This document shows positions 5,911 through 15,086 of a stretch of DNA of 36,418 nucleotides, in pieces; position 1 is the stretch's first letter; each line of letters begins with the position of its first letter. The DNA is from a virus, in IMG/VR virus record IMGVR_UViG_3300037156_000013, positions 1 through 36,418 of that record, one strand, 5' to 3'. The notes under the pieces are model-generated. The model saw only the letters and a program-made list of their open reading frames with translations, was not told the origin of the DNA and did not search any database. Both the position numbers and the translations under genes were made by a program.

Positions 5911-7536
5911 ACTTAAGCTACCGACAGCAGGCATAGATCTCATTATCAATTCATTCCCTGCTGCACTATTCCCAATATTTGTTAATGAACCAACTGATTC
6001 TTGTGGTGCTTTGGTCATTGCTTGTTGATACGCTTTAGATAGTATTCCAGCACGAACAGCAGGCCGTGCGCCTATTAATGCTAACGGTAAAGGGTTCCCG
6101 CTTGCAGCTGCTGCTGTCATACCACCGTACCAATCGAGAGGACTCGTGGCAGGGATGCTATCTTTAATCTCTTGTGTTGCTTTAGGGAAAGTAGCTGAGA
6201 ATTTAGCAGCTTGCTTTAATTCCCCTGTAAGCTTACCTTTTTTTAGAGAAGTGATTAGTTTGCTTGGGTCTATATTCCCACGCTCAGTTAGTGCCTTTTC
6301 AATATCATATGACTTAGCAATAGTTGACCTAGCATTTCTAAAGTTAGCGACTGCTTGAGTATCTCCATTTGCTGTCATAGTTCTATCAATTAAATCTTCT
6401 AGCGCATTAGCTGACTTAATTTGAGCCTTACCAACTGCTTTTTCAGCAGCATTAGCCATTGGCGATACATTATTACCTTCATTACGCAATAGCTTTATAA
6501 TCTCATTAGCACCTTTACCGCTAAATTCAGGTTTATCCATACCAGCAATAAGATTATCAAATTCTTTTGTATATTTACTGGCAAGCTCAGGCGCTTCTTT
6601 TTCTACATTTGAATAAGCACCTTTTAAGCTCTGTATCGCATTAGTATAAGCTGTATCAGTTTTAATAGATGGGATTTGCGATATTACGTCATAAGCTTTA
6701 CCAGCTTCTGATCTAACGCTCATTAATGTATCTTTATTTAATGGAGCATCTGGTGCAAGATTTAACGATTTTCTTACAAGATCATTCGTAACTGACTGAT
6801 TTTTTAATGATGCTACTTGTGCTGTTTTAATCTTTCCCGATATGCCTTCTAATGTTTGATTTACCATAGATGGATTAGCTTGTGATGGGGGTACGACATA
6901 ACCTAAATCTTGACCTTCTTTCAAGCTCTGATTTTTAACTGCATTCTCTGCGTTTGTTTGTGTTGCCGCCGCTTGTTGAGTAGAGAATCTATTTTTAATT
7001 GCCTGAGCAGCTTTATCTGACAGGAATTTTGCGATAATACCGGCCGCCGCACCTTGCCCTGTATTTTTAAGACGAGACTCATCTTGTGTGGTAGGCTGCA
7101 AAGCCCCCATAACACCACCAATTGCGGCAGACCCTGTATAGGTATTTGCGCCAGGTATAAATGCTGTAGGGACAGCCATAGCAACATTACCTAAAACATT
7201 CCCAACCTTACCGCCAGCAGTATTCATTAATGGAGCATCTAGTTTGCGTGATTCCGCAATATCTGATTGTGTAGGGAGTCCTAATTTATTAGACGTGCTA
7301 TCAGGTAATACTGAGCGCAATATCTGACCTGTTCCACGTCCAGCATCTACAAATGCCTTGCCTGTTCCGATTAATACATTTTGACCAAAACTATTTCCTT
7401 CCGTTGGGTCTATTATTGGCGTTTGATGCTGCGCTGTGCCAGCAATATGCTGTTTAACAACCTTGCTTATAACATCCTGACTTGTACCATCAGGAAACTC
7501 TAATTGAGTACCATCAGCTAGTTGTGCGGTTGTCAT
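5884..7536 (-). CDS. Putative DNA ejection protein (P22 gp16-like position)
   Basis: 550 aa, rich in Ala, Gly and Gln. It starts with a short LADGTQLEFPDGTS motif common to phage virion proteins of this kind, has a hydrophobic Gly/Ala-rich stretch at about 105-145 (GNVAMAVPTAFIPGAN), long helices in the middle, and a second small-residue hydrophobic stretch near 470-500 (GGMTAAAASGNPLPLALIGA). It is the third of three similar Ala/Gln-rich genes, the order and size range of P22 gp7, gp20 and gp16, which are expelled with the DNA to make a conduit through the envelope. The start overlaps the previous stop by four bases. Confidence 0.6.
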   Translation of the reverse strand: MTTAQLADGTQLEFPDGTSQDVISKVVKQHIAGTAQHQTPIIDPTEGNSFGQNVLIGTGKAFVDAGRGTGQILRSVLPDSTSNKLGLPTQSDIAESRKLDAPLMNTAGGKVGNVLGNVAMAVPTAFIPGANTYTGSAAIGGVMGALQPTTQDESRLKNTGQGAAAGIIAKFLSDKAAQAIKNRFSTQQAAATQTNAENAVKNQSLKEGQDLGYVVPPSQANPSMVNQTLEGISGKIKTAQVASLKNQSVTNDLVRKSLNLAPDAPLNKDTLMSVRSEAGKAYDVISQIPSIKTDTAYTNAIQSLKGAYSNVEKEAPELASKYTKEFDNLIAGMDKPEFSGKGANEIIKLLRNEGNNVSPMANAAEKAVGKAQIKSANALEDLIDRTMTANGDTQAVANFRNARSTIAKSYDIEKALTERGNIDPSKLITSLKKGKLTGELKQAAKFSATFPKATQEIKDSIPATSPLDWYGGMTAAAASGNPLPLALIGARPAVRAGILSKAYQQAMTKAPQESVGSLTNIGNSAAGNELIMRSMPAVGSLSSFMYNNRK

Positions 7537-8975
7537 TTAATCAAGTTTCCTTGTGAGTCATAGTGAAATACTTGCTTGGCTTGTGCTGGTGCCGGTTGTG
7601 TTGCCGCTGGCTTACCGCTCCTCATAGAAGCTCTCAATTCTGCTTTCTGGTCTTCATACCCCTGCATTCTGTTCTGCGTTTCAGTTTTCATCATATTGAT
7701 AACAGATTTAACCTGTTCTGGTGTTTGTGCTGAACTTAATAGGCTTTCTACTTTTTTAACCTCGCTCTCAGCCATCGCAGTGTTGCCCATACTGCCTGAT
7801 ATGATTTTTGAATATTCATTAACAGTTGCTTTAATTGATAGGTCATAAGCTGATAATGCAGGATCACCAGCAACAGTTCTTTTCCCTACATTTATCCATT
7901 GATTAATAATCGGCACGCCAGTATTTCCAACCTTATCCGATAAACCAAGCGCCAAGTCTGCATTCTTATTAAAGTTTTTCTCAAATGCGCCAACCATTGA
8001 TTGAGATTGTTGTAATTTAGAAAGTGAAGCTGAATTTGCTTTATTGCCTATTTGCTGAATGCGCTGTTCATCTCCACTTAATCCGCTATTCCCAGCCTGT
8101 ACAGCCGCTTCATTAAGTATAGCTGACCTAGCCATTGCGCTAGTTTTACCCATACCCATAGGGGGCAATGTACCATCAATATTATATCTTGATGCTGCGT
8201 TTGAAATTGCTTCTGGTGTGAATGATACTTCTGTGCCTTGGTTTGCTTCTTTAGCCCGTGCATCAGTCATATTCTGACCACGCATAGTTACGCCGCGATT
8301 GAGTGCATTCTCTTGCTTCTGATTAGCGATACTAGCTACACTATCTGGAGTTTGTTGCATCTGCGTACGGCCTGTTTCAGTTGCTTTTCCTGTAATTGGG
8401 TCTACCATTTGCTGAACATTGAACTGACCATTATTAAAGGTCTGTATCTTTCCTAGCATTTGCTCTGCGGTTAAAGCGTGCCCGCCCGCCCATTTTCGCA
8501 ATGCGTCAGGGTTATTACCTATTTGCTGAACCTCCGCAATGGAGTTTGTAGAGTCTTGGCCTGTTAACTGCCCAAACTGTTTTATAGCATTAATAGCCGT
8601 ATCGAGAGTTGGATTAGCCAATACTGACTTAGCACCCTCTCCCATTAGTTTATAGGTACTAGCCGCATTATCAAGTTGCGCTTTAGTATCTTCTCGCTTG
8701 CTCTTTGCTGCCGCCGCATCTCTTGTTGCTAATGCTTGTTGAAACTCATAAGCTTTATCTGGTGCAGCTTTGTATAGATTAGCTAGTGTAGTTTTTTCAT
8801 CTAACCCGCCATCAGGAGTGAAAGCATAAGCACCTTTTACCGCTTGGTCTGTCGTGTCTGCTTGTTGCGCTTGCTTTAACTTCAATTGCATCGCTTGATT
8901 CTGCATAATCTGACCGTTTGCTTGGTCGGCTGCGCCATAAATCTGAGCTAAGTTTACTGGTTGAAAGTCTGCCAT
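7533..8975 (-). CDS. Putative DNA ejection protein (P22 gp20-like position)
   Basis: 480 aa, almost wholly alpha-helical by composition, rich in Gln, Ala and Asn. It opens ADFQPVNLAQIYGAADQANG and continues with long helices, as in many podovirus internal virion proteins. It is the middle member of the three-gene ejection set. It is separated by one base from the gene before and overlaps the gene after by ATGA. No enzymatic motif is visible. Role inferred from order, size and composition. Confidence 0.55.
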   Translation of the reverse strand: MADFQPVNLAQIYGAADQANGQIMQNQAMQLKLKQAQQADTTDQAVKGAYAFTPDGGLDEKTTLANLYKAAPDKAYEFQQALATRDAAAAKSKREDTKAQLDNAASTYKLMGEGAKSVLANPTLDTAINAIKQFGQLTGQDSTNSIAEVQQIGNNPDALRKWAGGHALTAEQMLGKIQTFNNGQFNVQQMVDPITGKATETGRTQMQQTPDSVASIANQKQENALNRGVTMRGQNMTDARAKEANQGTEVSFTPEAISNAASRYNIDGTLPPMGMGKTSAMARSAILNEAAVQAGNSGLSGDEQRIQQIGNKANSASLSKLQQSQSMVGAFEKNFNKNADLALGLSDKVGNTGVPIINQWINVGKRTVAGDPALSAYDLSIKATVNEYSKIISGSMGNTAMAESEVKKVESLLSSAQTPEQVKSVINMMKTETQNRMQGYEDQKAELRASMRSGKPAATQPAPAQAKQVFHYDSQGNLIK

Positions 8976-8976
8976 G

Positions 8977-10098
8977 TTATTTCCCTTGATACCAGTTAGA
9001 AGGCATTTGTGATTGGTTTAACTGTATGCCAGTACCATTGCCGTTTACTCCTCCACCAAATCCAGTACCGCTGCCACCATAACCAGTATTAGCACCAACT
9101 ACCGAGCCATTATTGATACGATTCCCATACAGATAGTTACCGATACCACCTTGCACAGCGTTATTAATAGCACTAGCGCCGCCGATGGTATAGCCAGCCT
9201 GAGCCTGTCCGTTGTTCATGGTATTAGCCGCTTGGCCTGTCATCAGTGCGGTATTGTTTGATTGATTGCTATTAGTTGCATTAAGACCTACGCCTTGTTG
9301 ACCTGATAGCATATTGTAAATGCTGTTTTTATTGGCGTTAAACCTATCGTAAGAGCCTTGAGCCTTAGTTGTACCATAGTCGTTAGCATAACGTGTAAGA
9401 GCTTTAAGCGTTGCACCTGAGTCGATGCCACCAGCCGCAGAAGCGTTACGATTGATTGCCTGAGTACCTTGGTCTAAGCCAAACTGTAGGCCTGAGTTAT
9501 AAACAGGGTCGTTAGCCATATCAGCCGAGCTAAAGTTCTTGAGTAATGAACCAAAGTTAGGGTCGTTAGCCTGCGTTTGAGATTGTGCTTGAGATTGTGC
9601 TTGTGATTTAGCTTGTTGAGCTGCATTATAAGTATCTAGCCCGTTACTATATCTTCCAGTCACATCACTATTAAACCCACTTAAACTGCTTCCCTTAGAT
9701 AGATTTGGGTCTGTATTATATTTAGCAAAATGACTTGCCATTGCGCTATCAAATGCAGATTTGAATGCAGGGTCGCTGCTGTATAATTGAGCATTAGGTA
9801 CAAAATTACCATTAGCGTCAGTTGATACTAGATTTGCTGAACTAATAGGATTATAGGCTGAACCACTACCATTACCGCCAGATATTCCCAAGTAATTAGC
9901 AAGGGTAGAATTAGCAGCTGTGCCTGTTCCAACAAATGGCGCATAAGCTGTAGTATTGGCCTGCGCTTGCTGTCCTAGCATAGCATTAGATGCTGCCGTT
10001 GCCTGTCCTGATTGTTGTCCTGCTGTAGCGTTGGCATCAGAACCTATCATTCCACTTACTAAACTTGCACCCGCTGTTGCTACCGCTGCCCATGCCAT
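8977..10098 (-). CDS. Putative DNA ejection protein (gp7-like / 'DNA transfer protein' type)
   Basis: 373 aa. The N-terminus is hydrophobic and small-residue-rich (AWAAVATAGASLVSGMIG), as in virion proteins that enter membranes. The central part has the signature DPVYNSGLQFGLDQGTQAI, then GGIDSGATLKALTRYANDYG, typical of phage proteins annotated as DNA transfer or injection proteins. The C-terminus is rich in Gly and Asn. A short SQAQSQAQSQTQ repeat lies at about 167-178. First of the three ejection genes, like P22 gene 7. Confidence 0.65.
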   Translation of the reverse strand: MAWAAVATAGASLVSGMIGSDANATAGQQSGQATAASNAMLGQQAQANTTAYAPFVGTGTAANSTLANYLGISGGNGSGSAYNPISSANLVSTDANGNFVPNAQLYSSDPAFKSAFDSAMASHFAKYNTDPNLSKGSSLSGFNSDVTGRYSNGLDTYNAAQQAKSQAQSQAQSQTQANDPNFGSLLKNFSSADMANDPVYNSGLQFGLDQGTQAINRNASAAGGIDSGATLKALTRYANDYGTTKAQGSYDRFNANKNSIYNMLSGQQGVGLNATNSNQSNNTALMTGQAANTMNNGQAQAGYTIGGASAINNAVQGGIGNYLYGNRINNGSVVGANTGYGGSGTGFGGGVNGNGTGIQLNQSQMPSNWYQGK

Positions 10099-10099
10099 A

Positions 10100-10585
10100 T
10101 TATTTTTCCTCGATAGAAGCGCAGAAGGTTAAATATTCTTCATTGCTATGTGCGATAAATTCATTTTCTATTAAATCTATATCTGTTTCATCTGTACCAT
10201 GTATTGTTGTCCAGATAGTATCTTCATGCGCGTATGCAAGACGCTTAGTCCCAGCCTGTGAAACTACCGTATAAGGAGATTTAACTCTAATAACACCGTT
10301 CTCTGTGAGAATTGATAACTCACCTTTAGACATAATATTCAGGTTAGTATATTTATGAATATGACCTGTAAGTATTGTGCCTTTAGGAATAAATAACTCT
10401 CTAGCATATACACCTTTTGAAAAGTGATTGGTAACAGGTAAATCTATAGCCTCCATCAACTTCATTTTATTCTCTAATGATTCAACATTTTGAATATGAG
10501 TTGTGTCGATTGATATTACTGAAAAATCAGGCTGTGAAATTTCTACATAAGCGATATTTTTAACGTCTATAAAAGCGTCAATCAT
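10100..10585 (-). CDS. Cupin-fold protein in tail operon
   Basis: 161 aa. The middle (about residues 65-140) is a cupin/RmlC-like beta barrel: ELFIPKGTILTGHIHKYTNL contains G-x-I-H-x-H-like metal ligands, then a G-E-L-S strand pair and a late AHEDTIWTTIHGT that supplies another histidine. The start at ATG 10585 overlaps the TGA of the preceding 82-aa gene (ATGA). Similar cupin-like proteins are found beside tail genes in several podoviruses; a structural or assembly role is likely but unproven. Confidence 0.6.
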   Translation of the reverse strand: MIDAFIDVKNIAYVEISQPDFSVISIDTTHIQNVESLENKMKLMEAIDLPVTNHFSKGVYARELFIPKGTILTGHIHKYTNLNIMSKGELSILTENGVIRVKSPYTVVSQAGTKRLAYAHEDTIWTTIHGTDETDIDLIENEFIAHSNEEYLTFCASIEEK

Positions 10586-10830
10586 ACTGCTGCCCCTGCT
10601 GCGCTTACCCATCCAGCAGTCTTGTACCAAATAGGTATTCCTAATGTAGTATCAAAGTATGTGCGACCAGCAAATAAACCCTTAGTCGGTCTTTTAGCTG
10701 TCGTTCCACTTTGCTGTGTGTAAAATATTCCGTCATAAACTGCACTGAAAAATGCTTTCCATGCAGGGTCTATCACACCATCATTGTTAACATCCATTAC
10801 TTGCTGATTTGGTGCTGGTGAAATAATCAT
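10582..10830 (-). CDS. Small tail protein with fibre-tip-like motif
   Basis: 82 aa. The second half carries TAKRPTKGLFAGRTYFDTTL followed by a GIPIWYKTAGWVSAAG ending; this short domain is often found at the end of phage tail proteins. The first half has DVNNDGVIDPAWKAFF, an acidic loop resembling a dockerin/EF-hand-like metal loop. Its ATG overlaps the gp10-like gene's stop, and its stop overlaps the cupin gene's start. Possibly a tail-tip or needle accessory protein; there is no other obvious tail-needle gene. Confidence 0.55.
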   Translation of the reverse strand: MIISPAPNQQVMDVNNDGVIDPAWKAFFSAVYDGIFYTQQSGTTAKRPTKGLFAGRTYFDTTLGIPIWYKTAGWVSAAGAAV

Positions 10831-12254
10831 GAGTTACCCAATCGAATGCTTGCTACTGCGCCAAAAATAACCCGTTTAACAGGGTCTGTGATACGGAACT
10901 TAAACACCCAATCGCGTGATATTCCAAGCCTGCGCCAAATAGCACGATACTTATATTGGCCTATTGCACCCATGCTTATCCATTGTTCTGTGCCGTACTC
11001 GTGGCCACCATCTTTGGATATTTGCAGCATTATCTGTGGATTAGAGCCTTGACCATTTGCAGTACCGATACCAGCTTCTAAATCAAGCTGTAAGCTATCA
11101 AATACCATGCGCTTATCGTCTTGTGATATATGCCTTGAGATAATCTCAAAGGTAATTGGATCTCCGTTGTCGGTATAACTCAACGGATTCATTTTGTATA
11201 AATTACCGTTTGAGTAGTCTGTTACAACAGTTTTATCTAGGTAATTAACGCCTAAATTAATACGATGGCGATTTAACTGATAGCTTGATAATTTAGACCA
11301 TGCCTGTGATAATCCATCGTATAGCCAAGTAGCGTCACCAGAAGGGAAGCTAATCTCTAGCATCGGATGACCGCCGAGCATATAGCTGAATGCAGTTGCG
11401 TCAGATACCGCTGAATAGTTGTTAATGATGAACTCTAATTCAGGAGTTGATATTCTAGTCGGTGTATAACCGTTCATCCGTGCGACAATAACTTGCCCCA
11501 TACGATTCTTAGCCAAGAATGCAAGTGAGTTGTCATATTTGACTACAGTATTAACTGCTGCACATCCCCATTCAGTAGCACCACCAGAGATACGAGCAAA
11601 TGGGAAGTCAGTAGCTCCGCTATTGTTCCAAAACTCAGTTGATACCGTGCCGAATAGATATAGATTAGAATTATCACTGATTGCAATAACTAGGCTATCA
11701 GGGTTTGATTCTGCTGATGCAAAATCTAGTGCCGACCATGTTAAGCCGTCGTTAATAGCTGATACTTGGAATCGTTGGGTATTAGGCACTACGGTAATGA
11801 AATAGCCATCTTGCCATGTAACAGTTGCTGCACCTAGATAACCTGCGCTAGTGATATTTGTAAATGCCAGCGTTGCATAGTTATAAATGTACCCACCCGT
11901 TAACGTACCGTCAGTAATCATTAACTGTGAGCCATTGTCAGCCATATACACGCGTCCTGACGTTGTGCCGATAGTTCCGCGCACAGTTGATACTCCAGCA
12001 TTGTTTACTTCATAAAACCTGCCACGATGCACTACGTATAGATAATCGCCATGCTGAAACTCACCACGAACAGGGGTATCACCGAATGACATGAAAAAGT
12101 CTAAGCCGGGCGTTCCATAAACAGCAACAACAGACCTATCATCACCCGGCTGAACTTCTAAATAACAGTTCAATCTCTCTTGTGATGTGACATTTGAACT
12201 CTTACCGAATTGACCAATGCCAAATAGTTTAAGAGCTTGCATTAGTAGCTCCAA
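10827..12254 (-). CDS. Packaged DNA stabilisation protein, P22 gp10-like
   Basis: 475 aa, about the length of P22 gp10 (472). It is beta-rich with repeated blade-like segments (YLYVVHRGRFYEVN, GSQLMITDGTLTGGYIYN, NLYLFGTVSTEFWNNSG), typical of the gp10 family, which forms a plug ring below gp4 at the portal vertex and retains packaged DNA. It begins with KLFGIGQFGKSSNVTSQERL and GDDRSVVAVYGTPGL, the conserved N-terminal part of the family. Position directly after the gp4-like gene agrees. Confidence 0.75.
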   Translation of the reverse strand: MELLMQALKLFGIGQFGKSSNVTSQERLNCYLEVQPGDDRSVVAVYGTPGLDFFMSFGDTPVRGEFQHGDYLYVVHRGRFYEVNNAGVSTVRGTIGTTSGRVYMADNGSQLMITDGTLTGGYIYNYATLAFTNITSAGYLGAATVTWQDGYFITVVPNTQRFQVSAINDGLTWSALDFASAESNPDSLVIAISDNSNLYLFGTVSTEFWNNSGATDFPFARISGGATEWGCAAVNTVVKYDNSLAFLAKNRMGQVIVARMNGYTPTRISTPELEFIINNYSAVSDATAFSYMLGGHPMLEISFPSGDATWLYDGLSQAWSKLSSYQLNRHRINLGVNYLDKTVVTDYSNGNLYKMNPLSYTDNGDPITFEIISRHISQDDKRMVFDSLQLDLEAGIGTANGQGSNPQIMLQISKDGGHEYGTEQWISMGAIGQYKYRAIWRRLGISRDWVFKFRITDPVKRVIFGAVASIRLGNS

Positions 12255-12973
12255 GCACCGTAGCCATAAGGCACTCGACCATTAATCAAACCTACCTCTG
12301 TTTTTAGCACTAAGTCAGGTATGTTTCGTTCTCTAACCATAGCCAATGAGGTAACTGCTATCTCAGCATTTTCAGGAGATAAACTCATGCCAAAACGAGG
12401 AGCTAGATACTTCGCTAAGTTATGCACAATAGCCATCTCATAGCCGGGCGGAAAGGTTAAATCAGTGGCTAGGTTAGTAAATTGTGTTAGTTGTACCCAT
12501 GTATCAAAATACAATGTCATGTTATCTTGTGGTGCGCCATATATGAAAATAGTGCCTAATGGAAAGCCGTGGTCGTAATAGAAGTATTGAGGAAAGCCCT
12601 GATTGCTTTTGTATGGCACAGAGTCATAGTCTTGGCTACTTATCTTCTTCATTGGATAGTCTATGTTATTCAGGCGTACATAAGCATAGTCAATGGTAAT
12701 AGGTCTGGCGATATTTATAACGCCCCCAGTGCCGATTGTGTACGATATAACCCCACTGGTTAATGGTGCATTGTTAGTCGTTACGGTATAAGCAAAGGTT
12801 CTATCATTAGCCCATAGTGCAAGCATGTTGTTTAATGCCTTTAGACCTGTGGCAGCCTCGCTTGATGATGGCGTCTCGTTCTGACCTAATACGCCAATAA
12901 TACCCATTGCTGATGTAACAAGGTCAAGCGCCGTAGCACCTGAACTATTTTGTAATTGAATGATTATTGGCAT
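12242..12973 (-). CDS. Tail accessory factor, P22 gp4-like head-completion protein
   Basis: 243 aa. The N-terminus (TALDLVTSAMGIIGVLGQNE, then EAATGLKALNNMLALWAND) is the helical part that docks to the portal in the gp4 family; a beta domain follows, and FPPGYEMAIVHNLAKYLAPRFG is the conserved C-terminal helix. gp4-like proteins bind the portal after packaging and allow gp10 to attach. It overlaps the gp10-like gene by 13 bases. The bases before ATG 12973 (AGAAAGACTTTCT) hold no strong Shine-Dalgarno, and a short open frame from 13088 runs across the start, so coupled translation is possible. Confidence 0.75.
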   Translation of the reverse strand: MPIIIQLQNSSGATALDLVTSAMGIIGVLGQNETPSSSEAATGLKALNNMLALWANDRTFAYTVTTNNAPLTSGVISYTIGTGGVINIARPITIDYAYVRLNNIDYPMKKISSQDYDSVPYKSNQGFPQYFYYDHGFPLGTIFIYGAPQDNMTLYFDTWVQLTQFTNLATDLTFPPGYEMAIVHNLAKYLAPRFGMSLSPENAEIAVTSLAMVRERNIPDLVLKTEVGLINGRVPYGYGAWSY

Positions 12974-13088
12974 AGAAAGTCTTTCTTTTGGCGTAAAAAA
13001 CCGCAGTTAAGCGGCTATCGGTATTACTTAAACTAAATTTATCTAACATATAATCTAATACTTCCTTAGTTGCTTCATCTATAATCAT
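12945..13088 (-). CDS. Possible 47-aa leader peptide upstream of gp4-like gene
   Basis: AAGGA seven bases before ATG 13088 opens a 47-codon frame (IIDEATKEVLDYMLDKFSL at the start) that crosses the terminator hairpin at 12995-13016 and runs past the start of the gp4-like gene. The first 20 residues look like a normal acidic helix. Ribosomes on it would unfold the hairpin and reach the next start. It could be a small real gene or a chance frame. Confidence 0.35.
   Translation of the reverse strand: MIIDEATKEVLDYMLDKFSLSNTDSRLTAVFYAKRKTFYANNHSITK
12995..13016 (-). terminator. Intrinsic terminator before gp4-like gene
   Basis: Minus-strand hairpin AGCCGC, loop TTAACT, GCGG with a run of six T (plus strand A at 12995-13000, CCGC 13001-13004, GCGG 13011-13014). 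The same 21-base core recurs at 13109-13129. Confidence 0.6.
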
Positions 13089-13107
13089 TTATGCATCCTT
13101 TTAAAGT

Positions 13108-13129
13108 GAAAAACCGCAGTTAAGCGGCT
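13108..13129 (-). terminator. Intrinsic terminator after tailspike gene
   Basis: Minus-strand hairpin AGCCGC, loop TTAACT, GCGG followed by five T. It lies just past the tailspike stop at 13186 and is a near-exact copy of the hairpin at 12995-13016. Confidence 0.65.
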
Positions 13130-13185
13130 GTTTGATTGTTGGTATAACTACAGTGGGATTCTATGTTTCCACATTATAAGTCATA

Positions 13186-15024
13186 TTAGTATTGGTAACT
13201 TCCTGAAATAATTACAGTTGAACCACTTGCGACAGGGTAAGCATTGTTATAAGTATAAATATTAGAAGTCAATGACCCATTATTAATATTTATAGCCAAT
13301 TGTGAACCACTTGTAGTAACTTCCCTTCCGACTGCAACGCCATCAGCGGCAGGCATAACTGGCAATGTAAAATTCAATGCACCGCCACCTGTACCATTTG
13401 TCGTAATGGAAATGACAGCTTTAAAAGTACATCTATTATTGTGCATTTGATAGGCACAATTCAGCGCACCGACAGTGGTAATAGCCCCGGTTTGAGGGGT
13501 CACTGTAGGAGTCCAAACTCTCCATAATTCAGTGTAAATAGTTCCAGTAGCACTAAATAACGCACCAGCACCTCCACCAGAAATGACTGGATTTTTAAGG
13601 AAATCCACAAAATTACTTGCAGCAACATTTATAGCAGGAGCGGCAGCAACATCTTGGTTATAATTAAATAGAGTTGCAGTTTGCACTCGTACAATATTAT
13701 TAGCCCCAATAATGTCAAACACACTCAATCCACATAAGTCAGTTCTAATAACCCCAAAGTCTATGGTGCTTTGAGCGCCATCTATCCTAAGCATCTCACT
13801 ACCAGCAAGTCCAGTTTCGCCTTGGGTAGTTAAATTTGTAAACATAGCTATAACACCAGAAGTTACAGTACTATCAATCCAAATTCCGTATTTTCCACGG
13901 TCTATGTCAAGATTAACAGCTTTAAGTTTTAAGGTTCTGCCATTGATATTCTGACCAAATCTAATACCTGACCGTGCAAAGATAGAAAATAGATTAACTA
14001 TAAAAGGATTGTCATTACGTTTGGAGTAAATAACATCTAAGTTCTGCATCGTATATGCGTGAACATTTGCATCATCTTTCCAGAAAGCCCATTGATGGAT
14101 ATTATTTAATTTACATAAGTCATAACTGGTATCAATATCTACCATCACTTGCATCGCTTGACCACGCAAACGATTAACCTCTAATCTACCTGCTCCGCCA
14201 TTATCTAATCGAATACCTTTGGTTGGATTTAATAACATCAGGTCATTAATATAGACATCTGCATTATTGATATATACATCAAAGTCACATGCTAAGGGTG
14301 TCCAGCTTACTGCTGGAGTAGGTTGATTTCTATAAGTACCAAATTCAGATAAGGTGATACCACTGATAACACCACCTGCATTAGTAATATTAAAACCAAG
14401 ACCAGTATGATTAAAATATAACCAACTACCAGCATCCTTAGTACCTATTGTAAATTTATAGGGAGATACCCCATCGCCTTCAATTACTAATCCCCCAGTA
14501 ATAGTAATGGGAGCTGTTAGATTGTATATGCCAGAACTAACTTTAAGTTTATGCCCATAAGTAATAGCGGCTGTCACCGCAGTTTGAAAATTGACTGTTA
14601 CATCCACTAGAGCTGTACCTGCTTTAATATCTGCAATCTGTGCGGTAGTCATAAAGTCAAATACATGAACTGTATCGCGTAGCTTTGCTTGAACAGTCCT
14701 AGCCACTGCTCCAGTACCACTAGCAATATGACCTACTAGGCTTGAGCCAGTGGAACTAGCTAAGTCAGTAGTGTAATCTTCCAGCAATATATCCAATACG
14801 CTTGATGACACGCCATTAGCGGTTACATTAATATTGTAACGACCATCAGCAGCATAAAAACTGAATCGACCTAATCCATTAGTTTGTATTGGTTGCGATA
14901 ATACCGTAATGCCGTTATCCGAATAAATTACAGCCGCACCACCATTATTGGTTGTAATAGTTACGGATGCGCCAGAGATAACGCTTCCATGAACATCCTG
15001 CACCACATCAGTATATTTTTGCAT
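13186..15024 (-). CDS. Tailspike with beta-helix depolymerase domain
   Basis: 612 aa from ATG 15024 (a GTG three codons earlier has no better ribosome site). Residues about 1-85 are a virion-attachment domain of the type with NGLGRFSFYAADGRYNINV. AKLRDTVHVFDFMTTAQIAD at about 113-132 is the usual link into a pectate-lyase-like right-handed beta helix (GHKLKVSSGIYNLTAPITI, then stacked strands to about 490). The C-terminal 110 residues form a separate beta domain (NNRCTFKAVISIT ... IISGSYQY). Such spikes bind and usually cleave surface polysaccharide. It sits between the decoration and gp4-like genes, bounded by terminators on its downstream side. Confidence 0.75.
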   Translation of the reverse strand: MQKYTDVVQDVHGSVISGASVTITTNNGGAAVIYSDNGITVLSQPIQTNGLGRFSFYAADGRYNINVTANGVSSSVLDILLEDYTTDLASSTGSSLVGHIASGTGAVARTVQAKLRDTVHVFDFMTTAQIADIKAGTALVDVTVNFQTAVTAAITYGHKLKVSSGIYNLTAPITITGGLVIEGDGVSPYKFTIGTKDAGSWLYFNHTGLGFNITNAGGVISGITLSEFGTYRNQPTPAVSWTPLACDFDVYINNADVYINDLMLLNPTKGIRLDNGGAGRLEVNRLRGQAMQVMVDIDTSYDLCKLNNIHQWAFWKDDANVHAYTMQNLDVIYSKRNDNPFIVNLFSIFARSGIRFGQNINGRTLKLKAVNLDIDRGKYGIWIDSTVTSGVIAMFTNLTTQGETGLAGSEMLRIDGAQSTIDFGVIRTDLCGLSVFDIIGANNIVRVQTATLFNYNQDVAAAPAINVAASNFVDFLKNPVISGGGAGALFSATGTIYTELWRVWTPTVTPQTGAITTVGALNCAYQMHNNRCTFKAVISITTNGTGGGALNFTLPVMPAADGVAVGREVTTSGSQLAININNGSLTSNIYTYNNAYPVASGSTVIISGSYQY

Positions 15025-15086
15025 GATTTCCACTAATTAGCTTTACTCTGCCCTCTCTTGTGAAGAAGGCAGTAAAAGCCAACTTA

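Noticed and set aside
13186-15024. Diversity-generating retroelement, as in the podovirus BPP-1
   Set aside because: No reverse transcriptase frame and no template/variable repeat pair were seen near either receptor-binding gene.
15053-15079. Hairpin CTGCC...GGCAG between tailspike and decoration genes as a terminator
   Set aside because: The stem is imperfect and no T-run follows on either strand, so I do not call it.
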